Shown: piece after piece, positions 8,551 to 17,021 of the stretch
Position numbering within the stretch: position 1 is the first letter of the stretch
Layout: the number at the start of each line of letters is the position of its first letter
Source of the DNA: CAVUPF01 sp963777915
GTDB taxonomy: Bacteria; Actinomycetota; Thermoleophilia; Solirubrobacterales; 70-9
Direction of reading: 5' to 3'
NCBI GenBank assembly: GCA_963777915.1
Contig: CAVZSH010000009.1
Span: 1 to 64,000 of the forward strand
Length of the DNA: 64,000 nucleotides
Position numbers and translations under genes: made by a program
Notes under the pieces: generated by a model
What the model saw: the letters and a program-made list of their open reading frames with translations, nothing else
Told to the model about the DNA's origin: nothing
Database searches by the model: none

Positions 8551-10119
8551 ATGCCCGCCACCGCAGAGCGCGCCGAGGAGCTGCTTGGGCAGCTCGGCTT
8601 CGCGCGCTTCAGGCCGGGGCAGCGCGAGGCGGTGGAGGCGGCGCTGGGGGGTCGCGACTCGCTGGTGGTGATGCCGACCGGGGGCGGCAAGAGCCTCTGC
8701 TATCAGCTCCCCGGGCTGGCCTCGGCGGACCTGACGATCGTCGTCAGCCCGCTGATCGCGCTGATCGACGACCAGTGGCGGCGGCTCAGCGCCGCCGGGC
8801 ATCCGGTGGCGATGATCTCCTCGGGGATGAGCGAGGAGGCGGTGCGGGGCGCCCTGGCACAGGTCCGCGGCGGTGAGGCTCGGATCGTCTACTGCTCTCC
8901 GGAGCGCTTCGGCTCGACCGTCTTCTGTGAGGCGATCGCTCAGCGGCGGATCGACCTGCTCGCGGTCGATGAGGCGCACTGCGTCTCTGAGTGGGGGCAC
9001 GACTTCCGCCCCGACTACTTGCGCCTCCCGCAGATCGCCGAGCGGCTCGGCCGCCCGACGGTGATGGCCTGCACGGCGACGGCCACCGAGGCGGTGGCGG
9101 CAGAGATCGCCGCCCGCTTTGAGATGCGCGACCCGCTCCAGGTCCGCTCGGGCTTTGACCGGCCCAACCTCTCCTTCGACGTGGTGCGGCTGGAGGGGAA
9201 GGGTTCGAAGGCGCGGCGCCTGGCTCTGCTCCAATGCGGGCTGAGCGAGGCCGAGAACCGCCCGGCGATCGTCTACTGCGGCACCCGGCGCGACACCGAC
9301 GAGGTCACCGCGGCGCTGCGCGGCGGCGGGCGGCGGGCGCTCGCCTACCACGCCGGGATGGAGGCCGAGGAGCGCACCGACACCCAGCGGCGGTTCATGA
9401 GCGGCGAGGCCGAGGTGATCGTCGCCACCAACGCCTTCGGGATGGGGGTCGACAAAGCCAACGTGCGCTCGGTCTGGCACATGGCGATCCCGACCAGCGT
9501 CGAGGCCTACTACCAGGAGGCCGGGCGGGCGGGGCGCGACGGGCAGCCGGCCAAAGCGGTCCTCTTGGCGATGCGCTCTGACCTGGGGCGGCTGGTGCGC
9601 TTCAACGAGCAGCGAAGCGGTGACCCAGAACTGGCGATCGCCCACGAGCGGGGCTGGCGCGCCTATCGGATGATCAAATCGTTCATCTACTCGGAGCGCT
9701 GCCGGCGGCGGCGCCTGCTCGAGCACTTCGGCGACCGCGAGGCCAGCCGGCCGCTGGGGCGCTGCTGCGATGTCTGCGATCCCGAGAGCTGGCTGCCGGA
9801 CCCCGCGACGATCGAGGTCCGGCAGGCGCGCCGCCCCGACAAGACCGGCACGCCTGCCCCCACCCCAGAGCTCTCCCCCGCCGATGCCCCGCTCTTTGAG
9901 GCGCTGCGGGCCTGGCGCCGGGAGGCCGCGGCGGGCAAGCCGGCCTTCACGATCGCCCACGACAGCACCTTGAAGTCGATCGCCGCCGCCCGCCCCGCCG
10001 ATCGGTCGCGCCTCGGCGCGATCCGCGGCGTCGGCCCGAGCTTCATCTCCAAGTACGCCGCCGAGGTACTGTCGGTAGTCGCGGCCCACCCCACGCCCGC
10101 ACTCGATCCGGCCGCCTGA
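8551..10119 (+). CDS. recQ: RecQ-family ATP-dependent DNA helicase
   Basis: 3'-5' DNA helicase of recombination and repair. The 522-residue protein has the Q-like segment FRPGQREAV (about residues 20-28), Walker A MPTGGGKS (41-48), the DEAHCVSEWGHDFRP motif II region (about 140-154), motif III CTATAT, and motif VI QEAGRAGRDG. Then come the zinc-binding cysteines (CRRRRLLEHFGD, CCDVCD) and a C-terminal HRDC-like domain ending in the GVGPSFISKYAAEVL helix. The winged-helix RQC part between zinc site and HRDC is essentially absent, giving a protein shorter than the 600-residue E. coli type. ATG start; about 160 bp follow zwf without another gene. Confidence 0.93.
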   Translation: MPATAERAEELLGQLGFARFRPGQREAVEAALGGRDSLVVMPTGGGKSLCYQLPGLASADLTIVVSPLIALIDDQWRRLSAAGHPVAMISSGMSEEAVRGALAQVRGGEARIVYCSPERFGSTVFCEAIAQRRIDLLAVDEAHCVSEWGHDFRPDYLRLPQIAERLGRPTVMACTATATEAVAAEIAARFEMRDPLQVRSGFDRPNLSFDVVRLEGKGSKARRLALLQCGLSEAENRPAIVYCGTRRDTDEVTAALRGGGRRALAYHAGMEAEERTDTQRRFMSGEAEVIVATNAFGMGVDKANVRSVWHMAIPTSVEAYYQEAGRAGRDGQPAKAVLLAMRSDLGRLVRFNEQRSGDPELAIAHERGWRAYRMIKSFIYSERCRRRRLLEHFGDREASRPLGRCCDVCDPESWLPDPATIEVRQARRPDKTGTPAPTPELSPADAPLFEALRAWRREAAAGKPAFTIAHDSTLKSIAAARPADRSRLGAIRGVGPSFISKYAAEVLSVVAAHPTPALDPAA

Positions 10120-10294
10120 GGCCTGATCGTCGGCCCAGCCCGGCTGACTCCAAGCCGACGCTCAGCTGGGCGACGCGGGCGACAGCTGTTGAGCATCTCG
10201 CCGGGCATCTGAGCGTGCCAAGGACTCGCAGTCCGACGATCCTGTCGCCGACGCGGCGTAGTAGCACGCGTGTCCTCCTGCCGCCGCTTTCAAT

Positions 10295-10977
10295 TCAAAT
10301 TGGCCGGCCATATGCCACGGCCAGCCAAGAGCCGTCGATCCCGCCCCAGTCCAGATCATCGAGGCGCTCAGCTACCAGCGTTTTGAACCTGAGCGCGATC
10401 ACCACGCGATCGTCGTGCCACCAAAGCTCTTCATGGCCGTCCGGCACGAAGTGCTGTCGTCGGCGATCAGCAGGTCTGCGTCGGCGACCAACGCCGTGTA
10501 GAGAATCGGGTCGTCCTTGCGATCTGCGGTGAGAACGGGCACGTCAGCCGGATCGAAGGCAGGGGCCGCAACGACGCAGACGGCCTCGAATTGACGTCGT
10601 AGGCGCTGAACGTCCTCCTCCCGCAGATCGGGGTCGAGTTTCGTGCCGCTCTCCCTCAACTTGCGCTCGTACTCATCGAAGAGCGGCTTCGAGCCGATCG
10701 CCACCCAATCGTCGGGCGTTCCCTGTGGCAGCAGCTCCAACAAAGCAGCCCTGCGGTCGTTGGCCCCCTCGATGCGGGCGCGAGCCTGCTCGACTCCACG
10801 CACAACACCGCCTTCACGCTCGGCTTGCTTGGATAGCTCATCGAGCTCGAGTCGGCCGTGCTCGATCTCGTAAGTCAGGGCGCCGAGCGCCAGCACGATC
10901 CAGAAGCGGCGCATCATTCCGCCCGGGCTCAGCGTCGCCGGCAAAGAGACACTCGTGTCGACGACGACGAACGGCAT
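10295..10977 (-). pseudogene. PIN-domain protein (PIN_3-like toxin), C-terminal frameshift
   Basis: The frame begins VVVDTSVSLPATLSP, the first acidic PIN motif, and continues through a helical insert to PVLTADRKDDPILYTALVADADLLIADD, the central acidic cluster of a metal-dependent ribonuclease. After GAC GAC at about 10456 it runs into an early stop at 10399. Shifting by one base at about 10454 restores HFVPDGHEELWWHDDRVV and an open frame to TGA at 10295, the tail expected for this family. The intact protein would be about 226 residues. It follows the HTH gene by 33 bp, as a toxin follows its antitoxin. The one-base loss is either inactivating or a sequence error. Confidence 0.75.
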
Positions 10978-11010
10978 GGGCGGGTAGCAGCCTCCGCTGG
11001 CCAGCGGAGG

Positions 11011-11280
11011 CTAATCGTCGGCGAGCGCGGCTTGAACCTGCTCGTCGGTCAACTCGGCGTTACGCTCGTCGAGCTCGCGAAGCTCCGCTCCCAGGTCGTA
11101 GTTGCCGCACAGCGATGAGAGCAGGGCGCCTTGCGGGATTCGATAGGACCCGCTTGGCAGCTTCAGGTAGGGAATCGTTTCGGCGTCTATCCAGCGCCGG
11201 ACAGTTCGCTCGTTGACATTGAGCAAGGCCGCCGCTTGACTCACGGTGAGGAGTTGGGGTCTAGCTGCAGTGGTAGCCAT
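11011..11280 (-). CDS. Excisionase/MerR-like HTH protein, probable antitoxin of the PIN toxin
   Basis: The 89-residue product carries a helix-turn-helix of the excisionase/BldC type: LLTVSQAAALLNVNERTVRRWIDAETIPYLKLPSGSYRI, then an acidic tail (ELRELDERNAELTDEQVQAAL) that could bind the toxin. Three ATG codons lie in a row at 11286, 11283 and 11280. The third is chosen because GAGAGGA ends six bases before it. It is upstream of and co-directional with the PIN gene. A perfect inverted repeat lies 66 bp upstream of the start (11346-11369), consistent with autorepression. A longer upstream frame exists but is not protein-like. Confidence 0.82.
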   Translation of the reverse strand: MATTAARPQLLTVSQAAALLNVNERTVRRWIDAETIPYLKLPSGSYRIPQGALLSSLCGNYDLGAELRELDERNAELTDEQVQAALADD

Positions 11281-11345
11281 CATCATTCCTCTCAAGCTCG
11301 TCCGATATTCGGTGGCGACAATATGGGGCAATACGGACGAAAGAT

Positions 11346-11369
11346 CAATATCCAGACAAATCTGGATAT
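11346..11369. promoter_or_regulatory. Perfect 10-bp inverted repeat, probable operator of the HTH/PIN operon
   Basis: AATATCCAGA (11346-11355) and TCTGGATATT (11360-11369) are exact reverse complements around a CAAA spacer. Nearby TCCGGACAATCCCGGA and a GTCCG...CGGAC pair (about 11297 to 11338) add weaker symmetry. The local AT content is well above the surrounding DNA. It lies upstream of the HTH gene. The role as its binding site is inferred. Confidence 0.6.
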
Positions 11370-11604
11370 TCCGGACAATCCCGGAGAAGACGATCGCTGA
11401 CGCTCGACGCGGGGTCCGCTTTGTGCAGCTCTTCCGCGGCCTCTTTGGCCGTGATCGGGCTACCCGAATCTTCAGGGACCCAGAGGAATCCGAAGGAAGC
11501 CAGCCCGTGACCAGGGTACCCGTAAGCCGTTCGGTCATGGGAAGATTCGCGTCCATGAAGTCTGAAACAGTGACGGTAAATTGAGCGTTCCCAGGAGGAA
11601 GTCG

Positions 11605-11976
11605 ATGCGATCCATTGAGAAGTCGAGTGCGAGGAGCGACGTTCGGAGATTTTCAGTCTGGGCGAATGTCGCGACTGCCGCGACGGTAGCGCTGGCGGTT
11701 GTCGCCATGCTGCCGGCAGTTGCCGCGGCAGAAGAAGCAGAAGAAACGACGGCAACGAGCTGCAGCTCCGCGCCACACCACATCAGCGGCCTCTCGGAGC
11801 ATGGTTCGAGCTGCAAGAAGGCGCGCAAAGTCGCGAAGTACGCCGTGAAGAATAAGAACAGCTACAGCTGGTCCTACGGCGGCTTCCATTGCCATGGGGA
11901 GTCGACCGAGGGCATGCCGCCGATTTCCTTCACCTGCAAGAAGAGCAGCTCCCGGGTCTACTTCACCTACGAATAG
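11605..11976 (+). CDS. Small secreted cysteine-containing protein
   Basis: A 123-residue product with a long signal peptide (arginine-containing start, hydrophobic VATAATVALAVVAMLPAVAAA, cleavage near residue 40). The mature part has four cysteines (ATSCSSAPHH, GSSCKKARK, FHCHGES, FTCKKSS) and several lysines, so two disulfides and an extracellular location are likely. AGGAGG lies seven bases before the ATG at 11605, which decides the start; the frame itself opens at TTG 11581. No enzyme motif is seen and I do not recognise the family. It is transcribed away from the HTH/PIN operon. Confidence 0.75.
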   Translation: MRSIEKSSARSDVRRFSVWANVATAATVALAVVAMLPAVAAAEEAEETTATSCSSAPHHISGLSEHGSSCKKARKVAKYAVKNKNSYSWSYGGFHCHGESTEGMPPISFTCKKSSSRVYFTYE

Positions 11977-12120
11977 GGCGGGCGTAGCGGCCGAGCTGCC
12001 TCCGCCTCCTGCTGCCGAGCAAGCTTTTTGCGTTCGGCTACCCGCCGGTTCCCGCCCGCGATCCGACCTACCGATTTGCAGCTGTTTCTTTCAGTCGGGT
12101 TAGGGCCGGGGCCGGCTGGC

Positions 12121-12636
12121 TCAGCTGCCCATTTGCGCGAAGCGGTGCTTCAGCATTGTGCGCGCGTTCAACGCAGCCCTCATCCCGCGCTCGCCGAGGG
12201 AGTCCTTCGCCGGCAGCATCCCGATCTGTCGTCCGAACGACACCTGATCGAAGACCGCCGCATTGTGAGCGATCTTCCCTTCGCGGAAGGTGAAGCAGTC
12301 GATTCCGTTCAGCTCGATCCAATCACCGGTCGGCTCGATGCCCTGCCAGGGCGTGCCACTGAAGGTCCCGGTCATTCGCCACTTTACGAAGACAGTTTCA
12401 CCGTCTCCGGCGATCTGCTCGGCTTCGATGTGGAAATCAGGCAGCGCAGCGAAGGCCTCGGCGAAGTAGCGCGCCATCTCATCCGGCCCCCTGTAGGTGC
12501 CGGTCGGGAGCTCCTCGACGAGATCGTCGGCCCAGTAGACGCGCAGCGCCTCGGCGTCGCGCTGGTTCAGCACGGTCTCAAACATCTCCCGGGCGGTATC
12601 GACTGGAGAAAGCGTCTCCGTCTCGACGGTGGACAT
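12121..12636 (-). CDS. SnoaL-like polyketide cyclase/ester cyclase family protein
   Basis: The 171-residue product has the SnoaL/NTF2-like alpha+beta barrel pattern: an N-terminal helix (TAREMFETVLNQRDAEAL), the YWADDLVEELPTGTYRGPDEMARYFAEAFAA region, the strand VFVKWRMTGTFSGTPWQGIEPTG, and INGID-like strand GIDCFTFREGKI. These proteins act in ester cyclisation or as small-molecule isomerases, but most actinobacterial members are uncharacterised. AAGGAG precedes the ATG at 12636. The gene stands alone, convergent with the small secreted protein, and gives no pathway clue. Confidence 0.8.
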   Translation of the reverse strand: MSTVETETLSPVDTAREMFETVLNQRDAEALRVYWADDLVEELPTGTYRGPDEMARYFAEAFAALPDFHIEAEQIAGDGETVFVKWRMTGTFSGTPWQGIEPTGDWIELNGIDCFTFREGKIAHNAAVFDQVSFGRQIGMLPAKDSLGERGMRAALNARTMLKHRFAQMGS

Positions 12637-12944
12637 ATCCGCTCCTTTCGGGTGCGACTGGGCTGGAAATCGAGTATCGCAGAACTTGCCTGAGAAGCCG
12701 CGCTTTGGGCTCAGAGAGGTCGCAAAAACGGTCACCCCGGGAGCGACCTGGCACCCTGAAACTACAAGCGAGGAGGTTCGGCCCTAGCGACCCTGGGCTC
12801 GGCAGGCCGACCAGCCGCCGACGACTCGCCAGACAGGAAACCGCTCGACGATTCGTGGCTGGTAGCGAGGGACGAATCGGGTCCCCGCCATCCAACGACA
12901 TTCGGCGTCATCGTGGGAGTTGAGCAAACAGCCGCCGTCGGCAC
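12637..12944. other. Intergenic region without a recognisable gene
   Basis: Upstream of the SnoaL-like gene and downstream of the GT39 gene, both on the minus strand. It probably carries the SnoaL promoter. Open frames here lack coding character. No strong hairpin or repeat was seen. Confidence 0.5.
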
Positions 12945-14423
12945 TCAGCCGCCGCGCGGGCGGTCGAGGAGCACGGCGTTATTGCGGTAGCCGGTGAAGT
13001 TGTGGATGATCCTCTCCCAACCCAGGCGCTGGGGGCGGGCCGCGCGGTAGCGGGTCAGGGTCATCTGGCCGAGGGTGCTGCGCTGCACCAGATGGAAGCT
13101 GGGCGGCAAGGAGCTGCGGGCGCCGCGGGGAGGCGGACGGCCGCTGACCACGTCGACCTCGCTCACCGCGCGCGGCGCCGGGCGCCATTGCCTCGGCATG
13201 ACCCGGGTCTCCCCCGCCCCGATGTAGAAGGCGAGCGGTTCGTCTCCCTGTTCCCAGACGAGGATCGCCCGCGGGCGGCGCGGTGGACCGATCGCGCTGG
13301 CCACCGTGCGCCAGTCTTCGCGCTGCAGGGCGGGGCGGAAGTCCGAGTAGACGCAGAAGGCGAGGAAATAGCCGATGAGCCCGACCCCTACCGCGATCCC
13401 CATCCGGCCCGAGCGCGGCGCGGCGATGCCGGCGGCGCCGATCAGCGCCAGGGGGATCAGCGCCGGCAGCAGGTTGCGATCGAGGACGTAGTCCTGACCC
13501 GCCGCGGCGAAGGCGAGCGCGACCGCGATGCTGCCGGCGCCGATCGCCAGCGCCACGATCGCCCCCCGTTTTTCTCGCGCCCCGCCGCGCAGCGCCAACA
13601 GGGCCACCGCGGCGGCGAACAGCGCCATCGGCACCAAGGCGTGTTTGAGCAGGCCAGCCTCGCCGACGAAGAAGCTGATCCCGGTCTCCCGCAACCTCCC
13701 GGCCATGCCGAAGCTGGCGATCCAGTTGTTGTTTTTGCCAGCCGCCTGGTGCAGGGCGATCGGGGCGAGCGCCGCAGCGGCCAAGCCGACACCGCCAAGC
13801 GCCGCGAGTGGCCGCCGCAGTGGCCGCACGGTGAGCGCCAGCCAAACGGCCTCGATCGCCAGCGGAAAGAAGGCGAAGTAGTGGGTGGCGAGGGCGAGGG
13901 CCGAGAAGAGCGCCCACCAGGCGAGGTCGCGCGCCGCGGCGGTGCGCCGGGCGCGCAGGAAGAAGAGCATGGCAACCGAGCTGAGCAGGACGAGCAGCGC
14001 ATAGGCGCGGGCGTCCTGGGAGTACCAGACAAGCATCGGGTTGACGGCGACGATCGCCGCGAGGGCGATGCCGGTGCGGCGACCGATCAGCTCCCGCCCG
14101 ATCAGATAGGCGACCGGGATCGTCGCCGTCCCGAACAGCGCCGAGAGCGAGCGCAGGCCGACTTCGTGCACGCCGAAGGGATGCATCCAAAGCCAGGCCA
14201 GGAAGTAGTAGAGCGGCGGCGTGGACTCGCCGGCCCAGACCTGGTGCATCGTCTGGGAGAGGCTGGAGGCAAGGACACGCCCCGCAGTGACCGCCTCGTC
14301 GTGGCGATAGCTCTGCAGCCCGAGGGTCGAAAAGCGGATCGACGCCCCCAGGGCGGTGAGCCCGATCACCGCCCAGAAGAACCATTTGGCTCTCGGCGTG
14401 TTGAGGGAGGTGAGGAGGGCCAT
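12945..14423 (-). CDS. GT-C membrane glycosyltransferase (GT39/ArnT-like)
   Basis: About 492 residues with roughly ten hydrophobic segments and the polyprenyl-phosphate-sugar transferase layout: first helix, then the extracytoplasmic loop LQSYRHDEAVT with the catalytic acidic pair, STPPLYYFLAWLW, and the DARAYALLVLL segment. A non-membrane C-terminal part holds the VWEQGDEPLAFYIGAG stretch. Such enzymes transfer a sugar from a lipid carrier to protein, lipid or wall glycan outside the membrane. ATG at 14423 is chosen over longer forms, which would overlap the divergent hydrolase. It is a close paralogue of the gene at 15576-17021 (both have RFSTLGLQSYR and STPPLYYFLAW). Acceptor unknown. Confidence 0.87.
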   Translation of the reverse strand: MALLTSLNTPRAKWFFWAVIGLTALGASIRFSTLGLQSYRHDEAVTAGRVLASSLSQTMHQVWAGESTPPLYYFLAWLWMHPFGVHEVGLRSLSALFGTATIPVAYLIGRELIGRRTGIALAAIVAVNPMLVWYSQDARAYALLVLLSSVAMLFFLRARRTAAARDLAWWALFSALALATHYFAFFPLAIEAVWLALTVRPLRRPLAALGGVGLAAAALAPIALHQAAGKNNNWIASFGMAGRLRETGISFFVGEAGLLKHALVPMALFAAAVALLALRGGAREKRGAIVALAIGAGSIAVALAFAAAGQDYVLDRNLLPALIPLALIGAAGIAAPRSGRMGIAVGVGLIGYFLAFCVYSDFRPALQREDWRTVASAIGPPRRPRAILVWEQGDEPLAFYIGAGETRVMPRQWRPAPRAVSEVDVVSGRPPPRGARSSLPPSFHLVQRSTLGQMTLTRYRAARPQRLGWERIIHNFTGYRNNAVLLDRPRGG

Positions 14424-14442
14424 CCGGTCGAAGGGAGGGAAG

Positions 14443-15525
14443 ATGATCCGTGTCCGAAGGAAGGCAAAGGTACTCATCGCGATCGCCGCGACGTTCGCGC
14501 TGGCGCTGGGCGTCGCGGCGGAGGCCAGCGCCGGCCTCCTGCAGCCCCCCGCCGGCCAGGTCTTCTTCGGCGTCTCAGACACTGGGGTCTCCAGCCAGTT
14601 CGGCGAATTCGCCGAAGCGGTCGGCAAGCACCCCGCCGTGATCGAGACCTTCCGCTCCTGGGGGGCCAACCTGAGCGGCTCGATCAAACGCTGGCAGAGC
14701 GCCGAAGCGCGCCCGATCCTCCACATCTCCACGGCCGACTCAAACGACGGAGCCGAGCTGATCACCCCGCGGGAGATCGCCCAGGGCTACGGCGACGCCT
14801 ACCTGATCGAACTCAACCACTTGTTCTTCTCGCAGGGGATTCGCGCCTACATCCGGCCGCTCGGCGAGCCGAACCGCTGCCTCAACGTCTACGCCGCCTA
14901 TGACTGCGAAGGAAACCTGCGCGGGGGCGGGCAGCGACCCTACTGGTACAGGCAGGCCTTCCGCCGCATGTACATCCTCCTGCACGGCGGCGGCAAGATC
15001 GCCAAGATCGACGCCCGCCTCGCCAAGGCGGGGCTGCCGCCGCTGCGCAGCGAAACCGGCGCCCTGCCGAGCGCCTTGCCGGCGGCGCCGATCGCGGTGA
15101 TCTGGAGCCCGCTGCCGAGCGGCTCGCCGGCGATAAAGCAAAACCGTCCCGAACGCTTCTACCCCGGCGCTGCCTACACCGACTGGGCCGGAACCGACTT
15201 CTACTCCCCCTACCCGGAATGGAAGGCGCTGACCCACCTCTATAACCAGTACAAGGGCAAGCCATTCGTGCTCACCGAGTGGGGAGTCGAGAACAGCGAT
15301 GACCCGGCCTTTGTCCGGCGCCTCTTCGTCTGGGCGAGGCGCCATCCTCGCTGCAAGATGCTCGTCTACTACCAGGACTTCGGCAGCTCCAACCCCTACC
15401 GGATCCAGAACTTCCCGGCCAGCCTCGGGGTGCTGCGACGCCAGCTCTCCGTGCCCAGCTTCCCGCCCTACGCCCCCGCGCCCCCCAAGCCGCCTCCCCC
15501 GCCGCCCGGAGGGCTGGCCCCGTAG
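14443..15525 (+). CDS. Secreted glycoside hydrolase, GH26-like (beta-mannanase type)
   Basis: About 360 residues. An N-terminal signal peptide (RVRRKAKVLIAIAATFALALGVAAEASA) is followed by a TIM-barrel-like domain starting VFFGVSDTG. A candidate acid/base glutamate is in YIRPLGEPN (about residue 145) and a candidate nucleophile in FVLTEWGVEN (about residue 283), the spacing expected for GH26-type clan A enzymes. The end is proline-rich (PAPPKPPPPPPGG), perhaps wall-spanning. GGGAGGGA precedes ATG 14443. It is divergent from one GT39 gene across 19 bp and followed by its paralogue, so it probably trims or remodels the glycan those transferases build. Substrate is not determinable. Confidence 0.78.
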   Translation: MIRVRRKAKVLIAIAATFALALGVAAEASAGLLQPPAGQVFFGVSDTGVSSQFGEFAEAVGKHPAVIETFRSWGANLSGSIKRWQSAEARPILHISTADSNDGAELITPREIAQGYGDAYLIELNHLFFSQGIRAYIRPLGEPNRCLNVYAAYDCEGNLRGGGQRPYWYRQAFRRMYILLHGGGKIAKIDARLAKAGLPPLRSETGALPSALPAAPIAVIWSPLPSGSPAIKQNRPERFYPGAAYTDWAGTDFYSPYPEWKALTHLYNQYKGKPFVLTEWGVENSDDPAFVRRLFVWARRHPRCKMLVYYQDFGSSNPYRIQNFPASLGVLRRQLSVPSFPPYAPAPPKPPPPPPGGLAP

Positions 15526-15575
15526 CCTCGCGGCCCAACGAAGCCTGGCGCCGGGCCCGGCAGTCCCCCTACCTG

Positions 15576-17021
15576 GTGGCGCTCGGCGGGATCATCGTGG
15601 TGGGAGCCGCGCTGCGCTTCTCCACCCTGGGCCTACAGAGCTATCGCTACGACGAGGCAGTCACGGTCGGGCGGGTGCTCCAACCCAGCCTCTTCAAGAC
15701 GCTCTCCACGATCCCCGGCAGCGAGTCGACCCCGCCGCTCTATTACTTCCTCGCCTGGTTTTGGTCGCGCCTCTTCGGCACCGGAGAAGTCGGGCTGCGC
15801 TCGCTCTCCGCCCTGGCCGGGACGGCCTCGATCCTCGTCGTCTACCTGGGCGCGGTCGCGCTGCCGCTGCCGCGCCGCGCCGGGCTGATCGCGGCGGCGA
15901 TGGTATCCGTCAGCCCGGTGCTGATCTGGTTCTCCCAGGACGCCCGCGCCTACGCCCTGGTCTTCCTGCTTACCGCCCTCTCCTTCCTCTTCTTCGCCCG
16001 CGCCCGGCGCGGCGCCGGGCGGCGTGACCTCACCTGGTGGGCGGTGTTCTCGGCGCTGGCGATCGCCACCCACTACTTCGCCGCCTTCGTGGTAGCACCG
16101 GAGGCGATCTGGCTTCTGATCGGGGCGAGCGACCGGCGTCGCACCGGCCTGGCGCTCGCCGCCGTGGCGGCGGTCGGGGTGCTGCTCGCACCGCTCGCCC
16201 TGGAGCAGGCGGGCAACGCACACGCCGGCTGGATCGCCAAGCAGCCGCTCCCCCAGCGCCTCGAACGCGCCAGCGCGAAGCTGCTCGGCGATGACAACGG
16301 CGACGAGCACGGCGTCCGCCAGCCCGGGCCGATTCCGCTCGGCGTCCCCGCTGCGATTGCGGTCGCCGGGCTAGCGCTGCTGCTCTGGCGCGGCGCGGCG
16401 TGGGAGCGGCGCGGCGCCGGGATCGCCGCTGCGATCGGCCTGGCCGGCGTGGCGCTGCCGATCCTGCTCGGCGCCTTCGGTGCCGACTACTTCGACGGCC
16501 GCAACCTGATCCCGGTCTTCGTCCCGCTGATCGTCGTTCTTGCGGCGGGCTTCGCCGTGCGCCGTGCGGGGTGGGTCGGGCTCGCCCTGGCCGGCGCCTT
16601 CTGCCTCTGCTCGCTGATCTTCACGATCGAGATCGACCGCCTACCCCGGCTTCAGCGCGAGAACCTGCGAAACGCGGCGAAGGAAGTCGGGACGCTTCAC
16701 CCCGGCCTGGCGGTGGTGACGATCAGGTTCTCCGGCAACGAACCGCTGCGCTACTACCTCGGCGCCCGCTACCCGCAGGGATCGCTGCCGCCGTTGCGCG
16801 AAATCGACCTGGTCGGCTCCAGGCAGGCGGCGCAGCGCAGCGCCGCTCGCCTGCTCGGGCCGACCTTTCACCGGGTCGAGTCCAAGCCGGTCTCCTACAA
16901 CTTCACCCTGACTCGCCTGCGCTCCGACCGTCCGGTCCGGGTGCCGCTGGCGGTGCTGGAACAGGGCGCCCTGGTAGGCGGGGGCCGCTACTCCTCGGTG
17001 CTGGTCGAAGGCTCGCGCTAG
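15576..17021 (+). CDS. GT-C membrane glycosyltransferase (GT39/ArnT-like), paralogue
   Basis: About 481 residues with multiple membrane helices, the loop LQSYRYDEAVTVGR with the acidic catalytic pair near residue 30, STPPLYYFLAWFW, FSQDARAYALVFLL and a soluble C-terminal part (VTIRFSGNEPLRYYLGARYP). The layout matches the minus-strand gene at 12945-14423, so the pair is a duplication that now flanks the GH26-like gene. GTG at 15576 is the first conventional start; the preceding in-frame codons are protein-like (RRARQSPYL), so translation may begin slightly upstream. The stop overlaps that of the convergent PQQ-repeat gene by about four bases. Sugar and acceptor are unknown. Confidence 0.87.
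   Translation: MALGGIIVVGAALRFSTLGLQSYRYDEAVTVGRVLQPSLFKTLSTIPGSESTPPLYYFLAWFWSRLFGTGEVGLRSLSALAGTASILVVYLGAVALPLPRRAGLIAAAMVSVSPVLIWFSQDARAYALVFLLTALSFLFFARARRGAGRRDLTWWAVFSALAIATHYFAAFVVAPEAIWLLIGASDRRRTGLALAAVAAVGVLLAPLALEQAGNAHAGWIAKQPLPQRLERASAKLLGDDNGDEHGVRQPGPIPLGVPAAIAVAGLALLLWRGAAWERRGAGIAAAIGLAGVALPILLGAFGADYFDGRNLIPVFVPLIVVLAAGFAVRRAGWVGLALAGAFCLCSLIFTIEIDRLPRLQRENLRNAAKEVGTLHPGLAVVTIRFSGNEPLRYYLGARYPQGSLPPLREIDLVGSRQAAQRSAARLLGPTFHRVESKPVSYNFTLTRLRSDRPVRVPLAVLEQGALVGGGRYSSVLVEGSR

Noticed and set aside
8290..10089. 599-residue minus-strand frame opposite RecQ
   Set aside because: Antisense shadow; RecQ motifs are on the plus strand.
13002..14903. 633-residue plus-strand frame opposite the GT39 gene
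   Set aside because: Arg/Gly/Gln-rich shadow with no ribosome site; the minus strand shows membrane helices and GT39 motifs.
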